Positions 43,940 to 52,306 are shown, numbered from the stretch's first letter. The stretch: 64,000 bases of DNA from Streptomyces sp. NRRL WC-3626 (GCF_000718785.1 NZ_JOCA01000027.1:45185-109184), one strand, 5' to 3'. The notes: generated from the letters alone by a model not told the origin. Translations and numbers: made by a program.

Positions 43940-45130
43940 ATGGCGCCCGGTGGGAACCGCGGCTGGCTGCTCCGCCTCGTCATCGCCTTCGGCTTCGCGC
44001 AGGGGGCGGTGTCGATGGCCCGGCCCGCCGTCTCCTACCGGGCGCTCGCGCTGGGCGCGGACGAGCGGGCGATCGGCGTGATCGCGGGCGTGTACGCGCT
44101 GCTGCCGCTGTTCGCCGCCGTACCGCTCGGCCGGCGCACCGACCACGGCCGCTGCGCTCCGCTGCTGCCTCTCGGCGTGGTGCTGATCTCCGGCGGCTGT
44201 GTGCTCAGCGGCCTCGCCGGATCGCTGTGGGCGATGGCCCTGTGGAGCGGGGTGATGGGACTCGGGCACCTCTGCTTCGTCATCGGGGCCCAGTCGCTCG
44301 TCGCCCGGCAGTCCGCCCCGCACGAACAGGACCGCAACTTCGGGCACTTCACGATCGGGGCGTCGCTCGGGCAGCTGGTCGGGCCCATTGCGGCGGGCGC
44401 GCTGATCGGGGCGGACATGGGGCGCAGCAGCGCGGTGGCGCTGGTGGCGGCGGGGGTGGGGGGCGCGGTCGCGCTCACCTCGCTGTGGCGGATCGAACGG
44501 CCGGGGGTGGTGGTCCGGACCCGTGCGGGCGGGGGCGTGCCGGTGCGGGGGATCCTGCGGGCGCGTGGCGTGCCGGCGGGGATTCTCATCAGCCTGGCCG
44601 TGCTGTCCGCGACCGACATCCTCACGGCGTATCTGCCGGTGGTCGGGGAGCATCGGGGGATCGACCCGGCCGTCATCGGCGTACTGCTGAGTCTGCGGGC
44701 CGCGGCCACGATCGCCTGCCGGCTGGTGCTCACTCCGCTGCTGCGGCTGCTGGGGCGGACGGCGCTGCTGGCGGTGACGTGTCTGGTGGGGGCGGTGCTG
44801 TGCGCGGGGGTGGCGCTGCCGTTGCCGGTGTGGGGGCTGGGGGTGGTGCTGGTGGTTCTCGGCTTCTGCCTGGGGGTCGGCCAGCCGCTGTCCATGACCA
44901 CGGTCGTCCGGGCCGCGCCCGCGGAGGCCCGGTCCACGGCGTTGGCACTGCGGCTGACCGGCAACCGCCTGGGCCAGGTGGCCGCGCCGGCCTCGGCGGG
45001 GCTGATCGCGGGGGTCGCGGGCGTGGCAGCCCCCTTCGTCATGCTGGCCGCACTGCTGCTCCTGGCGTCGGGGGTCGCGCTGCGAGCACCGCGGGAAGAG
45101 GCGAGCGGCGCGGGGGCCGCCCGGAAGTAA
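43940..45130 (+). CDS. MFS transporter (12 TM)
   Basis: 396-aa major-facilitator protein with about 12 TM helices. Motif A-like VPLGRRTDHGRCAPLLPLG in the 2-3 loop, and FGHFTIGASLGQLVGPIAAGAL in TM5. C-terminal half: VLSATDILTAYLPVVGEHRGI and LGFCLGVGQPLSMTTVV. ATG follows AGGAAGG. It is 38 bases after the citrate transporter, suggesting joint expression, perhaps for siderophore-citrate or organic-acid export. Substrate unassigned. Confidence 0.88.
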   Translation: MAPGGNRGWLLRLVIAFGFAQGAVSMARPAVSYRALALGADERAIGVIAGVYALLPLFAAVPLGRRTDHGRCAPLLPLGVVLISGGCVLSGLAGSLWAMALWSGVMGLGHLCFVIGAQSLVARQSAPHEQDRNFGHFTIGASLGQLVGPIAAGALIGADMGRSSAVALVAAGVGGAVALTSLWRIERPGVVVRTRAGGGVPVRGILRARGVPAGILISLAVLSATDILTAYLPVVGEHRGIDPAVIGVLLSLRAAATIACRLVLTPLLRLLGRTALLAVTCLVGAVLCAGVALPLPVWGLGVVLVVLGFCLGVGQPLSMTTVVRAAPAEARSTALALRLTGNRLGQVAAPASAGLIAGVAGVAAPFVMLAALLLLASGVALRAPREEASGAGAARK

Positions 45131-45189
45131 GACGGGCCGAGCCCACCCGCGCATGCCACGGCGTACCCGCCGCCCATCCGTGTTCGGCG

Positions 45190-45400
45190 CGCCCACCGCG
45201 TGCCGCGCGCCGCGCCGCCGCCGATCTGCGTGCCGCGCCGCCGCCGATCCGCGTGCCTGCCGCCGCCGATCCGCGTGCCGCGTGCCGCGCCGCCGCCGCG
45301 CTGCCGCCGCGCCGCCGCCGATCTGCGTGCCTGCCGCCGCCGATCCGCGCGCCGCGCGCCGCGCGCCCGCCGATCCGCCGATCCGCCGATCCGCCGATCC
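45190..45400. repeat. Degenerate GC-rich tandem array ending in CCGATCCGC 9-mers
   Basis: Repeated words GCCGCCGATCCGCGTGCC, GCCGCCGATCTGCGTGCC and GCCGCGTGCC in imperfect tandem, then four copies of GATCCGCC (9-base period). Nearly pure C/G with CCGAT periodicity. Consistent with slippage expansion. Confidence 0.75.
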
Positions 45401-45438
45401 GCGGGCAGTCGTGCCGCCCCAGCGGCACGACTGCCCGC
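45401..45438. terminator. Perfect 17-base hairpin
   Basis: GCGGGCAGTCGTGCCGC / GCGGCACGACTGCCCGC with a 4-base loop (CCCA). Its right arm equals part of the following 33-base repeat unit, so the hairpin may have been built from an inverted repeat copy. It could terminate transcripts in both directions. Confidence 0.7.
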
Positions 45439-45545
45439 AGCTACGCGGACTGCGGCGGCACGACTGCCCGCAGCTACGCGGACTGCAGCGGCACGACTGC
45501 CCGCAGCTACGCGGACTGCGGCGGTGCGGCCGGCCGCAGCTGCGG
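45423..45545. repeat. Three 33-base direct repeats plus degenerate fourth copy
   Basis: Units at 45423-45455, 45456-45488 and 45489-45521, starting CGGCACGACTGCCCGCAGCT and ending ACGCGGACTGCGG (second copy CAG). The copies differ at one base only. A decayed 24-base fourth copy ends at 45545. No spacers, so not a CRISPR. Confidence 0.88.
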
Positions 45546-45648
45546 ATGCAGAAGCGTGGCGTCCGGTCTCGGGTGGTGGACCGGTGAGGGCCGATCGCGT
45601 CCGGTGTCTTCCCCCGGGTGCTACTTTCCGTTAGCTTCCGTGACTCGT

Positions 45649-45675
45649 ACGTCCCATGCGGCCCGCAGGGGACGT
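45649..45675. promoter_or_regulatory. Inverted repeat upstream of the ABC ATPase gene
   Basis: ACGTCCCATGCGG, one base, CCGCAGGGGACGT: 12 of 13 positions pair. It is 32 bases before the ATG of the ATPase, so it may act as operator or 5' hairpin. Confidence 0.65.
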
Positions 45676-45707
45676 TCCGCGCCCTGAACCGCCCCGGGGG
45701 CACCCGA

Positions 45708-47045
45708 ATGACACGCGCCATCTCCCTGCACGACGTGAGCAAGGCATTCACACGAGGCGTCCCCGTCGTGGACCGGCTGTCGCTGGACATCGCGCCCGGT
45801 GAGTTCCTCGTCCTGCTCGGCCCCTCCGGCTGCGGCAAGTCCACCGTCCTGCGGATGATCGCCGGACTGGAGGAGATCGACGACGGCCGGCTGTTCCTCG
45901 ACGGCGAGTACGCCAACGACCTGCCCCCCTCCGACCGCGACATGGCGATGGTGTTCCAGAACTTCGCCCTGTACCCCAGCATGACCAGCCGCGACAACAT
46001 AGGCTTCCCCCTCCGCATCGAGTCCCCCGGCGCCGACCCCGCCCCGCGCGTCGACGCCACCGCCCGGATGCTCGGCATCGAGGACCTCCTCGACCGCTTC
46101 CCCGCCCAGCTCTCCGGCGGTGAACGCCAGCGCGTCGCGATGGGCCGGGCCATCGCCCGCCACCCCTCCGCCTTCCTGATGGACGAGCCGCTGTCCAACC
46201 TCGACGCCAAGCTCCGCAACCGACTGCGCGCCGAGATCTCCCAGCTCACCCGCGAACTGGGCGTCACCACCGTCTACGTCACCCACGACCAGGCCGAGGC
46301 GATGTCGCTCGGCGACCGTGTCGCCGTCCTGCGCGGCGGCGTCCTCCAGCAGGTCGGAACCCCGCGCGCGGTGTACTCCCTGCCGAGCAACGTCTTCGTC
46401 GCCGCGTTCGTCGGCACCCCACGGATCAATCTGCTGCGCGGCCTGGTGCGCGCCCCGCTCGACGGGGCGATGACCATCAGCCTCGGCAAGCAGTTCCTGC
46501 GCCTGCCCGAGCCCCTCAGCCTGGACCACCGGCTGCTCAGGGTGCAGCAGGGCCGCGAGGTCATCGTCGGCCTGCGCTCGGAGGCCGTACGGATCGCCAA
46601 ACCGGCCGCCGCCAGCACCGGCGAGGTGGCGCTCACCGGACTGGTGGAGCACCTGGAGTTCCAGGGACACGAGGTCCTCGTCCACTTCAACACCGGCTCC
46701 AGCCCCGCCGTCGTCCCCGAGTTGGAGGCCCCGCGCCCGAGACCCGAGCGCCCCGACCGGCGCCGCCGCCGCGACGGCACCGTCCTGCACCGGCTGCGGG
46801 TACGGGCCGGGGCGCGCCGCGCGGGCACCGTGGCGACGCTCGACCCACCGGGAAAGGCACCCCGCCCCCCGTCCACCGAGCCGCGCGTGCCGGGTGACCT
46901 CATCGTCCGCACCACTCCCGACATCCCCCTCCGGCACGGCATGCAGGTGCCGCTCCTGGTCGACCTCGCCCACCTCTTCGTCTTCGACCAGAGCGGCGAA
47001 CGGATCTGCCCCAGCCCGGCGCGGCTGCCCGACCTGGAGGAGTGA
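45708..47045 (+). CDS. ABC transporter ATP-binding protein, sugar-import (MalK/UgpC/MsiK) type
   Basis: 445-aa ATPase of carbohydrate importers. Walker A LLGPSGCGKSTVLRM, signature QLSGGERQRVAMGRAI, Walker B AFLMDEPLSNLDAKL, switch VTHDQAEAMSL, then the TOBE/regulatory domain (LRSEAVRIAKP, VEHLEFQGHEVLVHF). A Pro/Arg-rich insertion of about 80 residues (RPRPERPDRRRRR and on) interrupts the C-terminal domain. No permease or binding-protein gene is adjacent, so it may serve several importers like MsiK. ATG at 45708 lies 32 bases after an inverted repeat. Confidence 0.88.
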   Translation: MTRAISLHDVSKAFTRGVPVVDRLSLDIAPGEFLVLLGPSGCGKSTVLRMIAGLEEIDDGRLFLDGEYANDLPPSDRDMAMVFQNFALYPSMTSRDNIGFPLRIESPGADPAPRVDATARMLGIEDLLDRFPAQLSGGERQRVAMGRAIARHPSAFLMDEPLSNLDAKLRNRLRAEISQLTRELGVTTVYVTHDQAEAMSLGDRVAVLRGGVLQQVGTPRAVYSLPSNVFVAAFVGTPRINLLRGLVRAPLDGAMTISLGKQFLRLPEPLSLDHRLLRVQQGREVIVGLRSEAVRIAKPAAASTGEVALTGLVEHLEFQGHEVLVHFNTGSSPAVVPELEAPRPRPERPDRRRRRDGTVLHRLRVRAGARRAGTVATLDPPGKAPRPPSTEPRVPGDLIVRTTPDIPLRHGMQVPLLVDLAHLFVFDQSGERICPSPARLPDLEE

Positions 47046-47075
47046 CACCGCCGTACGGAGACCCCTGGCGCGAGA

Positions 47076-47094
47076 AAACTAACACCGCTAGTTT
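47076..47094. promoter_or_regulatory. Motif A operator before aldehyde dehydrogenase
   Basis: AAACTAAC-ACC-GCTAGTTT, 59 bases before the aldehyde dehydrogenase ATG. Compare 5422-5440 and 52245-52263. Inferred site of the TetR at 51577-52218. Confidence 0.78.
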
Positions 47095-47153
47095 AGGAGC
47101 CGTCGGCCGAACCGAGCGGCCGGCCGGCGACGCCCCGCCCCGGAGGAAGCGCG

Positions 47154-48542
47154 ATGAAGGCATACGACGGCATGTACATCGACGGCGCCTGGCGCCCCGC
47201 CGCCGGTCCGGACGTGATCGAGGTGGTGAACCCGGCCGACGAACAGGTGATCGCCACCGTCCCCGCGGGCACCGTCGAGGACGTCGACGCCGCCGTACGC
47301 GCCGCCCGGGCGGCCCTTCCCGGGTGGGCCGCCACCCCGCCCGCCGAGCGCGCCGCCCGGCTGGCCGCGCTGCGGGACGTGCTCGTGGCCCGGCGGGCCG
47401 AGATCGCCGAGACGGTGACCGCCGAACTCGGCTCGCCGCCGAAGCTCTCGGACGCCGTCCACGCCGGTGTGCCGATCGCCGTGGCCGGCTCGTACGCCGA
47501 ACTGGCGGCGACGTACGCCTTCGAGGAGAAGGCGGGCAACTCGACGGTGTTCCACGAGCCCGTCGGCGTGGTCGGGGCGATCACCCCCTGGAACTACCCG
47601 CTGCACCAGATCGTCGCCAAGACCGCCCCCGCGCTCGCGGCCGGCTGCACGATCGTCGTCAAGCCCGCCGAGGACACCCCGCTGGTCGCCCGGCTGTTCG
47701 CCCAGGCCGTGCACGAGGCCGGGATCCCGGCGGGCGTGTTCAACCTCGTCACCGGTCTCGGCCCGGTCGCCGGGCAGGCCCTCGCCGAGCATCCGGGCGT
47801 GGACCTGGTCTCCTTCACCGGCTCCACCGCCGTGGGCCGCCGTATCGGCGCGATCGCCTCGGGCATGGTGAAGAAGGTCGCCCTCGAACTCGGCGGCAAG
47901 TCCGCCAACGTGATCCTGCCCAGCGCCGACCTGGCCCGCGCCGTCAACGTCGGCGTCGCCAACGTGATGTCCAACTCCGGCCAGACCTGCAGCGCCTGGA
48001 CCCGCATGCTGGTCCACGAGGACCGTTACGACGAGGCCGTGGAGCTCGCCGCGGCCGCCGCCGCCAAGTACGGCGACCGCATCGGCCCCCTCGTCAACGC
48101 CAAGCAGCGGGAACGCGTACGGGGTTACATCGACAAGGGCGTCGCCGAGGGCGCCCGGCTGGTCGCCGGTGGCTCCGGCTCCCCGCACGAGAAGGGCTAT
48201 CACGTCAGCCCCACGGTCTTCGCCGACGTCACCCCGGAGATGTCCATCGCCCAGGAGGAGATCTTCGGCCCCGTCCTGTCGGTCCTGCGCTACGCGGACG
48301 AGGAGGACGCCCTGCGCATCGCCAACGGCACCGTCTACGGTCTGGCCGGCGCCGTCTGGGCCGGCGACGAGGCGGAGGCGGCGGCCTTCGCCCGCCGTAT
48401 GGACACCGGCCAGGTCGACATCAACGGCGGCCGCTTCAACCCGCTGGCCCCCTTCGGCGGTTACAAGCAGTCCGGGGTGGGCCGCGAACTCGGCTCGCAC
48501 GGTCTCGCCGAGTACCTCCAGACCAAGTCCCTCCAGTTCTAG
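47154..48542 (+). CDS. NAD(P)-dependent aldehyde dehydrogenase
   Basis: 462-aa ALDH superfamily enzyme oxidising an aldehyde to an acid. Visible: active-site Asn region ITPWNYPLHQIVAK, nucleotide motif FTGSTAVGRRI, catalytic Glu in ALELGGKSANV, catalytic Cys in SNSGQTCSAWTRML, and EEIFGPVLSV near the C-terminus. ATG follows GGAGG by 7 bases. The alcohol dehydrogenase gene is 16 bases downstream, so alcohol to aldehyde to acid steps are paired. A motif A operator lies upstream. Substrate unassigned; a branched or aromatic aldehyde is plausible. Confidence 0.92.
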   Translation: MKAYDGMYIDGAWRPAAGPDVIEVVNPADEQVIATVPAGTVEDVDAAVRAARAALPGWAATPPAERAARLAALRDVLVARRAEIAETVTAELGSPPKLSDAVHAGVPIAVAGSYAELAATYAFEEKAGNSTVFHEPVGVVGAITPWNYPLHQIVAKTAPALAAGCTIVVKPAEDTPLVARLFAQAVHEAGIPAGVFNLVTGLGPVAGQALAEHPGVDLVSFTGSTAVGRRIGAIASGMVKKVALELGGKSANVILPSADLARAVNVGVANVMSNSGQTCSAWTRMLVHEDRYDEAVELAAAAAAKYGDRIGPLVNAKQRERVRGYIDKGVAEGARLVAGGSGSPHEKGYHVSPTVFADVTPEMSIAQEEIFGPVLSVLRYADEEDALRIANGTVYGLAGAVWAGDEAEAAAFARRMDTGQVDINGGRFNPLAPFGGYKQSGVGRELGSHGLAEYLQTKSLQF

Positions 48543-48558
48543 GGGAGTCACAGCCGCC

Positions 48559-49644
48559 ATGACCGTACGTGCCGCAGTTCTGCCCGCCGTCGGAGCCCCG
48601 CTGGAGATCACCGGGATCGATCTGCCCGAACCGGGCCCCGGCCGGGTCCGCGTCCGGCTCGCCGCCGCCGGGGTGTGCCACTCCGACCTGTCCCTGTCCG
48701 ACGGCACCATGCGACTGCCGGTCCCGGCCGTCCTCGGCCACGAGGGCGCGGGCACGGTCGTCGCCGTCGGCGAGGGCGTCACCCATGTCGCCCCCGGTGC
48801 CGACGTGGTCCTCAACTGGGCCCCCTCCTGCGGCTGTTGCCCCGCCTGCGCGCGCGGCGAGGTGTGGCTGTGCGCGGACGCCCTGGCCGGCGCCGCCGAG
48901 GTGCACGCCCGGCGCGCCAACGACGGCACCGACCTGTACCCCGGACTGAACGTCGCCGCGTTCGCCGAGGAGACCGTGGTGGCCGCGTCCTGTGTGCTGC
49001 CCGCCCCGGACGGCGTCCCGCTCACCGACGCCGCCCTGCTCGGCTGTGCGGTGCTCACCGGTTACGGCGCCGTCCACCACTCCGCGCGGGTCCGGCCCGG
49101 CGAGCGGGTCGCCGTGTTCGGCGTCGGGGGAGTGGGCCTCGCCGCCCTCCAGGCGGCGCGGATCGCGGGCGCGTCCACGATCGTCGCGGTCGACGTCTCC
49201 CCGGAGAAGGAGGAGCTGGCGCGGGCCGCGGGCGCCACCGACTACGTCGTCGCCTCCGACACCACCGCCCGGCAGATCCGCGCCCTCACCGGCAAGGAGG
49301 GCGTGGACGTGGCGGTGGAGTGCGTCGGCCGCGCGATCACCATCCGCACGGCCTGGGAGTCCACCCGGCGCGGCGGACGCACCACGGTCGTCGGCATCGG
49401 CGGCAAGGACCAGCAGGTCACCTTCAACGCCCTGGAGATCTTCCACTGGGGCCGGACCCTCTCCGGCTGCGTCTACGGCGACTCCGACCCCGCCCGCGAC
49501 CTCCCGGTCCTCGCCGGCCACATCCGCGCCGGCCGCCTGGACCTCTCCACCCTGGTCACCGACCACATCGCCCTGGACGGCATCCCCGCCGCCTTCGACA
49601 ACATGCGGGCGGGCAAGGGCGGACGGGCGCTGGTGGTGTTCTAG
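48559..49644 (+). CDS. Zinc-dependent alcohol dehydrogenase
   Basis: 361-aa medium-chain dehydrogenase. Catalytic zinc: GVCHSDLS and GHEGAGTVVAVGEGV. Structural zinc: SCGCCPACARGEVWLC. Rossmann: VAVFGVGGVGLAALQAARIAGA with an Asp (VAVDVS) favouring NAD. Follows the aldehyde dehydrogenase in one operon. ATG at 48559. The stop TAG shares a CTAG with the stop of the convergent transporter gene (49641-49644). Confidence 0.93.
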   Translation: MTVRAAVLPAVGAPLEITGIDLPEPGPGRVRVRLAAAGVCHSDLSLSDGTMRLPVPAVLGHEGAGTVVAVGEGVTHVAPGADVVLNWAPSCGCCPACARGEVWLCADALAGAAEVHARRANDGTDLYPGLNVAAFAEETVVAASCVLPAPDGVPLTDAALLGCAVLTGYGAVHHSARVRPGERVAVFGVGGVGLAALQAARIAGASTIVAVDVSPEKEELARAAGATDYVVASDTTARQIRALTGKEGVDVAVECVGRAITIRTAWESTRRGGRTTVVGIGGKDQQVTFNALEIFHWGRTLSGCVYGDSDPARDLPVLAGHIRAGRLDLSTLVTDHIALDGIPAAFDNMRAGKGGRALVVF

Positions 49645-50603
49645 CGCGGCTCGCGGGCGGTCTCCTCCCGGGCGGCCTCCGGCGCCGCGGGGAGAGTGGC
49701 CACCCGCGCCGCCGCCCGCGACCGGGACCGCGAGACCGCCACGCCCGCGAGGCACAGAACACCGCCCACCAGGGTCAGCGCGCCCGGTACCTCACCGAGC
49801 GCCAGCCACGACATCAGCACGACCAGCGCGGGCACCGCGTACGTGGTCGCGCCCATCCGGCTCGCGGTCGTACGGGCCAGGGCGTAGGCCCAGGTGGTGA
49901 AGGCGAGAGCGGTCGGGAACACGCCCAGATAGACCATGTTGAGCGTGGCGGACAGGGGCGCGTCGGCCGCCTCGCCCACCAGCTGCCCGGCGAACGGCAG
50001 ACACGCCACCGCCCCCACCAGACACCCGTACGTCGTCACCTGCAACGGGCTCGCCGCACCCAGGGCCGGCTTCTGCGCGACCACGCCTCCCGCGTACGCC
50101 ACGGCCGCCAGCAGGCACAGCACCACCCCGAGCACCGACGACCCGCCCTCGCCGGACATCGAAAGACCCACCGTCACCGCGCCGGCGAACGACACCGCCA
50201 TCCCCGCCAGCAGCCGCGGCGGCATCGAGTCCCCGAGCAGCCGGGCGCCGAGCAGGGCGATGAGGATCGGCCCGATGTTCACCACCAGCGCCGCCGTACC
50301 CGCGTCGACCTGCTGCTCGCCCCAGTTGAGGGCCACCATGTAGAACCCGAACCAGAGCAGCCCCGATATCAGGATTCCCCGCCACGCGGCCCGCGGCGGG
50401 GGCCCCTCCCGCCGCAGCAGACAGAGCACCCCCAGCGTCAGCGCCCCGGCCAGCAGCCGCCCGAGCGCGAGCGCACCCGGCGAGTACGCGGCCCCCGCAC
50501 TGCGGATCGACACGAAGGCGGAGGCCCACAGCACGACGGTGACACCGGCCGCACCGGCGGCCAGCACCTCCGGCCGGGGGGCGGAACGCGAGGAGAGCTT
50601 CAT
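49641..50603 (-). CDS. EamA/DMT family transporter (10 TM)
   Basis: 320-aa drug/metabolite transporter with two EamA repeats. The first is VTVVLWASAFVSIRSAGAAYSPGALALGRLL; the second begins near LGVVLCLLAAVAYAGG and includes TYAVPALVVLMSWLALGE. Such proteins export metabolites such as amino acids. ATG at 50603 or 50606 (tandem ATGs) with GGAG just upstream. Convergent with the alcohol dehydrogenase gene; their stop codons share CTAG. The neighbouring ArsR gene is upstream on the same strand and may control it. Confidence 0.9.
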   Translation of the reverse strand: MKLSSRSAPRPEVLAAGAAGVTVVLWASAFVSIRSAGAAYSPGALALGRLLAGALTLGVLCLLRREGPPPRAAWRGILISGLLWFGFYMVALNWGEQQVDAGTAALVVNIGPILIALLGARLLGDSMPPRLLAGMAVSFAGAVTVGLSMSGEGGSSVLGVVLCLLAAVAYAGGVVAQKPALGAASPLQVTTYGCLVGAVACLPFAGQLVGEAADAPLSATLNMVYLGVFPTALAFTTWAYALARTTASRMGATTYAVPALVVLMSWLALGEVPGALTLVGGVLCLAGVAVSRSRSRAAARVATLPAAPEAAREETAREPR

Positions 50604-50815
50604 CATGCTCCAGAGGCTAGAAGGGGACACGGGCGGAACGCCCGCGGATTTCGGACGAGGGGGTGCCGGCGGCGGAGGGCCGGCGTGCCGGTCGGCGCGG
50701 TGTCTGCGTGCCGGCTTCGGGAAGGGGCGTGACGGTCGGCACAGGGTTCGCGCGGCGGCTCCGGGGGCGGGGAGCGCCGGCCGGCGCAGGGCCTCTCCGG
50801 ACGGAGGCCCGCCGG

Positions 50816-51520
50816 TCAGCGCAGCTTCTCCGCCTCGATCCCCAGCAGTTCGGACAGCGCGCGTTCGCCCGCCGCCGTCACCTTCACCGCCCGTTCGGTG
50901 CCGATGCGCACGCACCATCCCGTGTCGAGGGCGTGCCGGCACAGGGCCGCGCCCGCCACTCCGGCGAGATGAGGGCGGCGCTCCGTCCAGTCCAGGCAGG
51001 CGCGGGCCAGCGGACGGCGGCCCCGGCGGTCCAGCCCGATACCGGCCGTACCGAACCACCGCAGCCCCGCGTCGGTGAGCGCGAACCCGGTGTCCTGGCG
51101 CAGCAGCCCGCGCCCGGTGAGCGCGTCGGTGACGGCGATGCCGAGCCGCCCGGCGAGATGGTCGTAGCAGGTGCGCCCGCGCGCCATCGCCGAGCCGGCG
51201 CCCGCCTGCCGCAGGGTGCGCGGGCGTGCGCCCGGTGCCACCCGCGCGGCCAGGTCCTCCACCAGCTGCGCGATCCGCGCGTCGGCCAGCCGTACGTACC
51301 GGTGCCGGCCCTGCCGTTCCTCGGTGAGCAGCCCGCCCGCGACGAGTCTGCTCAGGTGCTCGCTGAGGGTGGACGCGGCGACACCGGCGTGCCGGGCCAG
51401 CTCGCCCGCCGTCCAGGCCCGCCCGTCCAGCAGCGCCAGCAGACATACGGCCCGCGTCTCGTCGGCGATCAGCGCGGCGAACCGCGCCAGTCCGGCCGCC
51501 CGGGGGTCCTCGGTGGTCAT
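50816..51520 (-). CDS. ArsR-type winged-helix regulator
   Basis: 234 aa. HTH: LADETRAVCLLALLDGRAWTAGELARHAGVAASTLSEHLSRLVAGGLLTEERQGRHRYVRL is the ArsR/SmtB fold. No CxC metal site is in the recognition helix. The C-terminal half (TCYDHLAGRLGIAVTDALT, LDWTERRPHLAGVAGAAL) is a second helical domain found in stand-alone actinobacterial ArsR proteins and has a possible metal site (C, H, H). ATG at 51520; a GTG at 51556 is also open. Likely controls the adjacent transporter. Confidence 0.85.
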   Translation of the reverse strand: MTTEDPRAAGLARFAALIADETRAVCLLALLDGRAWTAGELARHAGVAASTLSEHLSRLVAGGLLTEERQGRHRYVRLADARIAQLVEDLAARVAPGARPRTLRQAGAGSAMARGRTCYDHLAGRLGIAVTDALTGRGLLRQDTGFALTDAGLRWFGTAGIGLDRRGRRPLARACLDWTERRPHLAGVAGAALCRHALDTGWCVRIGTERAVKVTAAGERALSELLGIEAEKLR

Positions 51521-51576
51521 GCCCCCAGCATGGGCCACGGACGCTTCGGCGCTCACCGAAGTGTCCCGGGGGCGGG

Positions 51577-52218
51577 CTATGGCGTGGCCCGCGCCCGCTC
51601 GTACTGCAGCGCCAGCCCGTCCAGCAGCGCCGTGAGTCCCGCCTCGAAGGCCCGTTCGTCGATCTTCTCCTGCTGCTCGGCGAGCAGATGGGCCTGTCCG
51701 AGGTGCGGGTAGTCCGCGGGATCGTACGCGCTCGCGTCGTCCACGAAACCGCCCGCGAAGGAGCCGAGCGCGGAGCCCATGATGAAGTACCGCATCAGCG
51801 CGCCGATGGAGGTGGCCTGCGCGGGCGGCCAGCCCGCCTCGACCATCGCGCCGTAGACCGCGTCGGCCAGCCGCAGCGCCGCCGGGCGGCGGCCCGGACC
51901 GCGGGCCAGCACCGGGACGATGTTCGGATGGTCACGCAGCGCGGCCCGGTAGGAGACCGCCCAGTCGTGCAGCGCGGTCCGCCAGTCCCGGGCGTCCTCG
52001 AACATCGACAGGTCGACCAGCGCGCTCACCGAGTCGGCCACCGCCTCCAGGATCTCGTCCTTGGTCCGGAAGTGGTTGTAGAGGGAGGGCCCGCTCACCC
52101 CCAGTTCCGCGGCGAGCCGGCGCGTGGAGACGGCCGCGAGGCCCTCCGCGTCCACCAGCGCTCGGGCCGTACCGACGATCCGGTCGGTGCTCAGCAGGGG
52201 CTTGCGCGGTCGGGCCAT
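51577..52218 (-). CDS. TetR family regulator, probable regulator of motif A genes
   Basis: 213 aa. HTH: GTARALVDAEGLAAVSTRRLAAELGVSGPSLYNHFRTKDEILEAVADSV. The C-terminal TetR domain has ALMRYFIMGSALGSFAGG. It is divergent from an acyl-CoA dehydrogenase with the palindrome at 52245-52263 between them; the same motif lies before gcdH and the aldehyde dehydrogenase. I infer that it represses all three units and responds to an acyl-CoA. ATG at 52218; an earlier ATG at 52227 is in frame. Confidence 0.9.
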   Translation of the reverse strand: MARPRKPLLSTDRIVGTARALVDAEGLAAVSTRRLAAELGVSGPSLYNHFRTKDEILEAVADSVSALVDLSMFEDARDWRTALHDWAVSYRAALRDHPNIVPVLARGPGRRPAALRLADAVYGAMVEAGWPPAQATSIGALMRYFIMGSALGSFAGGFVDDASAYDPADYPHLGQAHLLAEQQEKIDERAFEAGLTALLDGLALQYERARATP

Positions 52219-52244
52219 GGCGCACATAGTAGGACCGCGACCAG

Positions 52245-52263
52245 AAACTAGCAGTGCTAATTT
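52245..52263. promoter_or_regulatory. Motif A operator between TetR and acyl-CoA dehydrogenase
   Basis: AAACTAGC-AGT-GCTAATTT, 27 bases from the TetR start and 44 bases before the acyl-CoA dehydrogenase ATG. One of three copies in the window (see 5422 and 47076). Expected to control both divergent genes. Confidence 0.82.
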
Positions 52264-52306
52264 AAATGTGCACGTTCTCGGCGGCCTTCCCATGGGGTGA
52301 CTCGGT

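Larger units (their letters stand above)
45131..45707. other. Repeat-dense intergenic region
   Basis: 577 bases with no convincing gene. From about 45190 to 45395 it is an array of degenerate 20-30-base units (GCCGCCGATCCGCGTGCC-like), ending in four CCGATCCGC 9-mers. A 17-base perfect hairpin, three 33-base direct repeats and a 13-base inverted repeat follow; each is listed separately. Open frames here are low-complexity shadows. Confidence 0.8.

Noticed and set aside
45423..45545. CRISPR array
   Set aside because: The 33-base units touch each other without spacers and no cas gene is present.
45165..45587. Open frames in the repeat block
   Set aside because: They encode only Arg/Ala/Pro repeats with no RBS and stay open on both strands.
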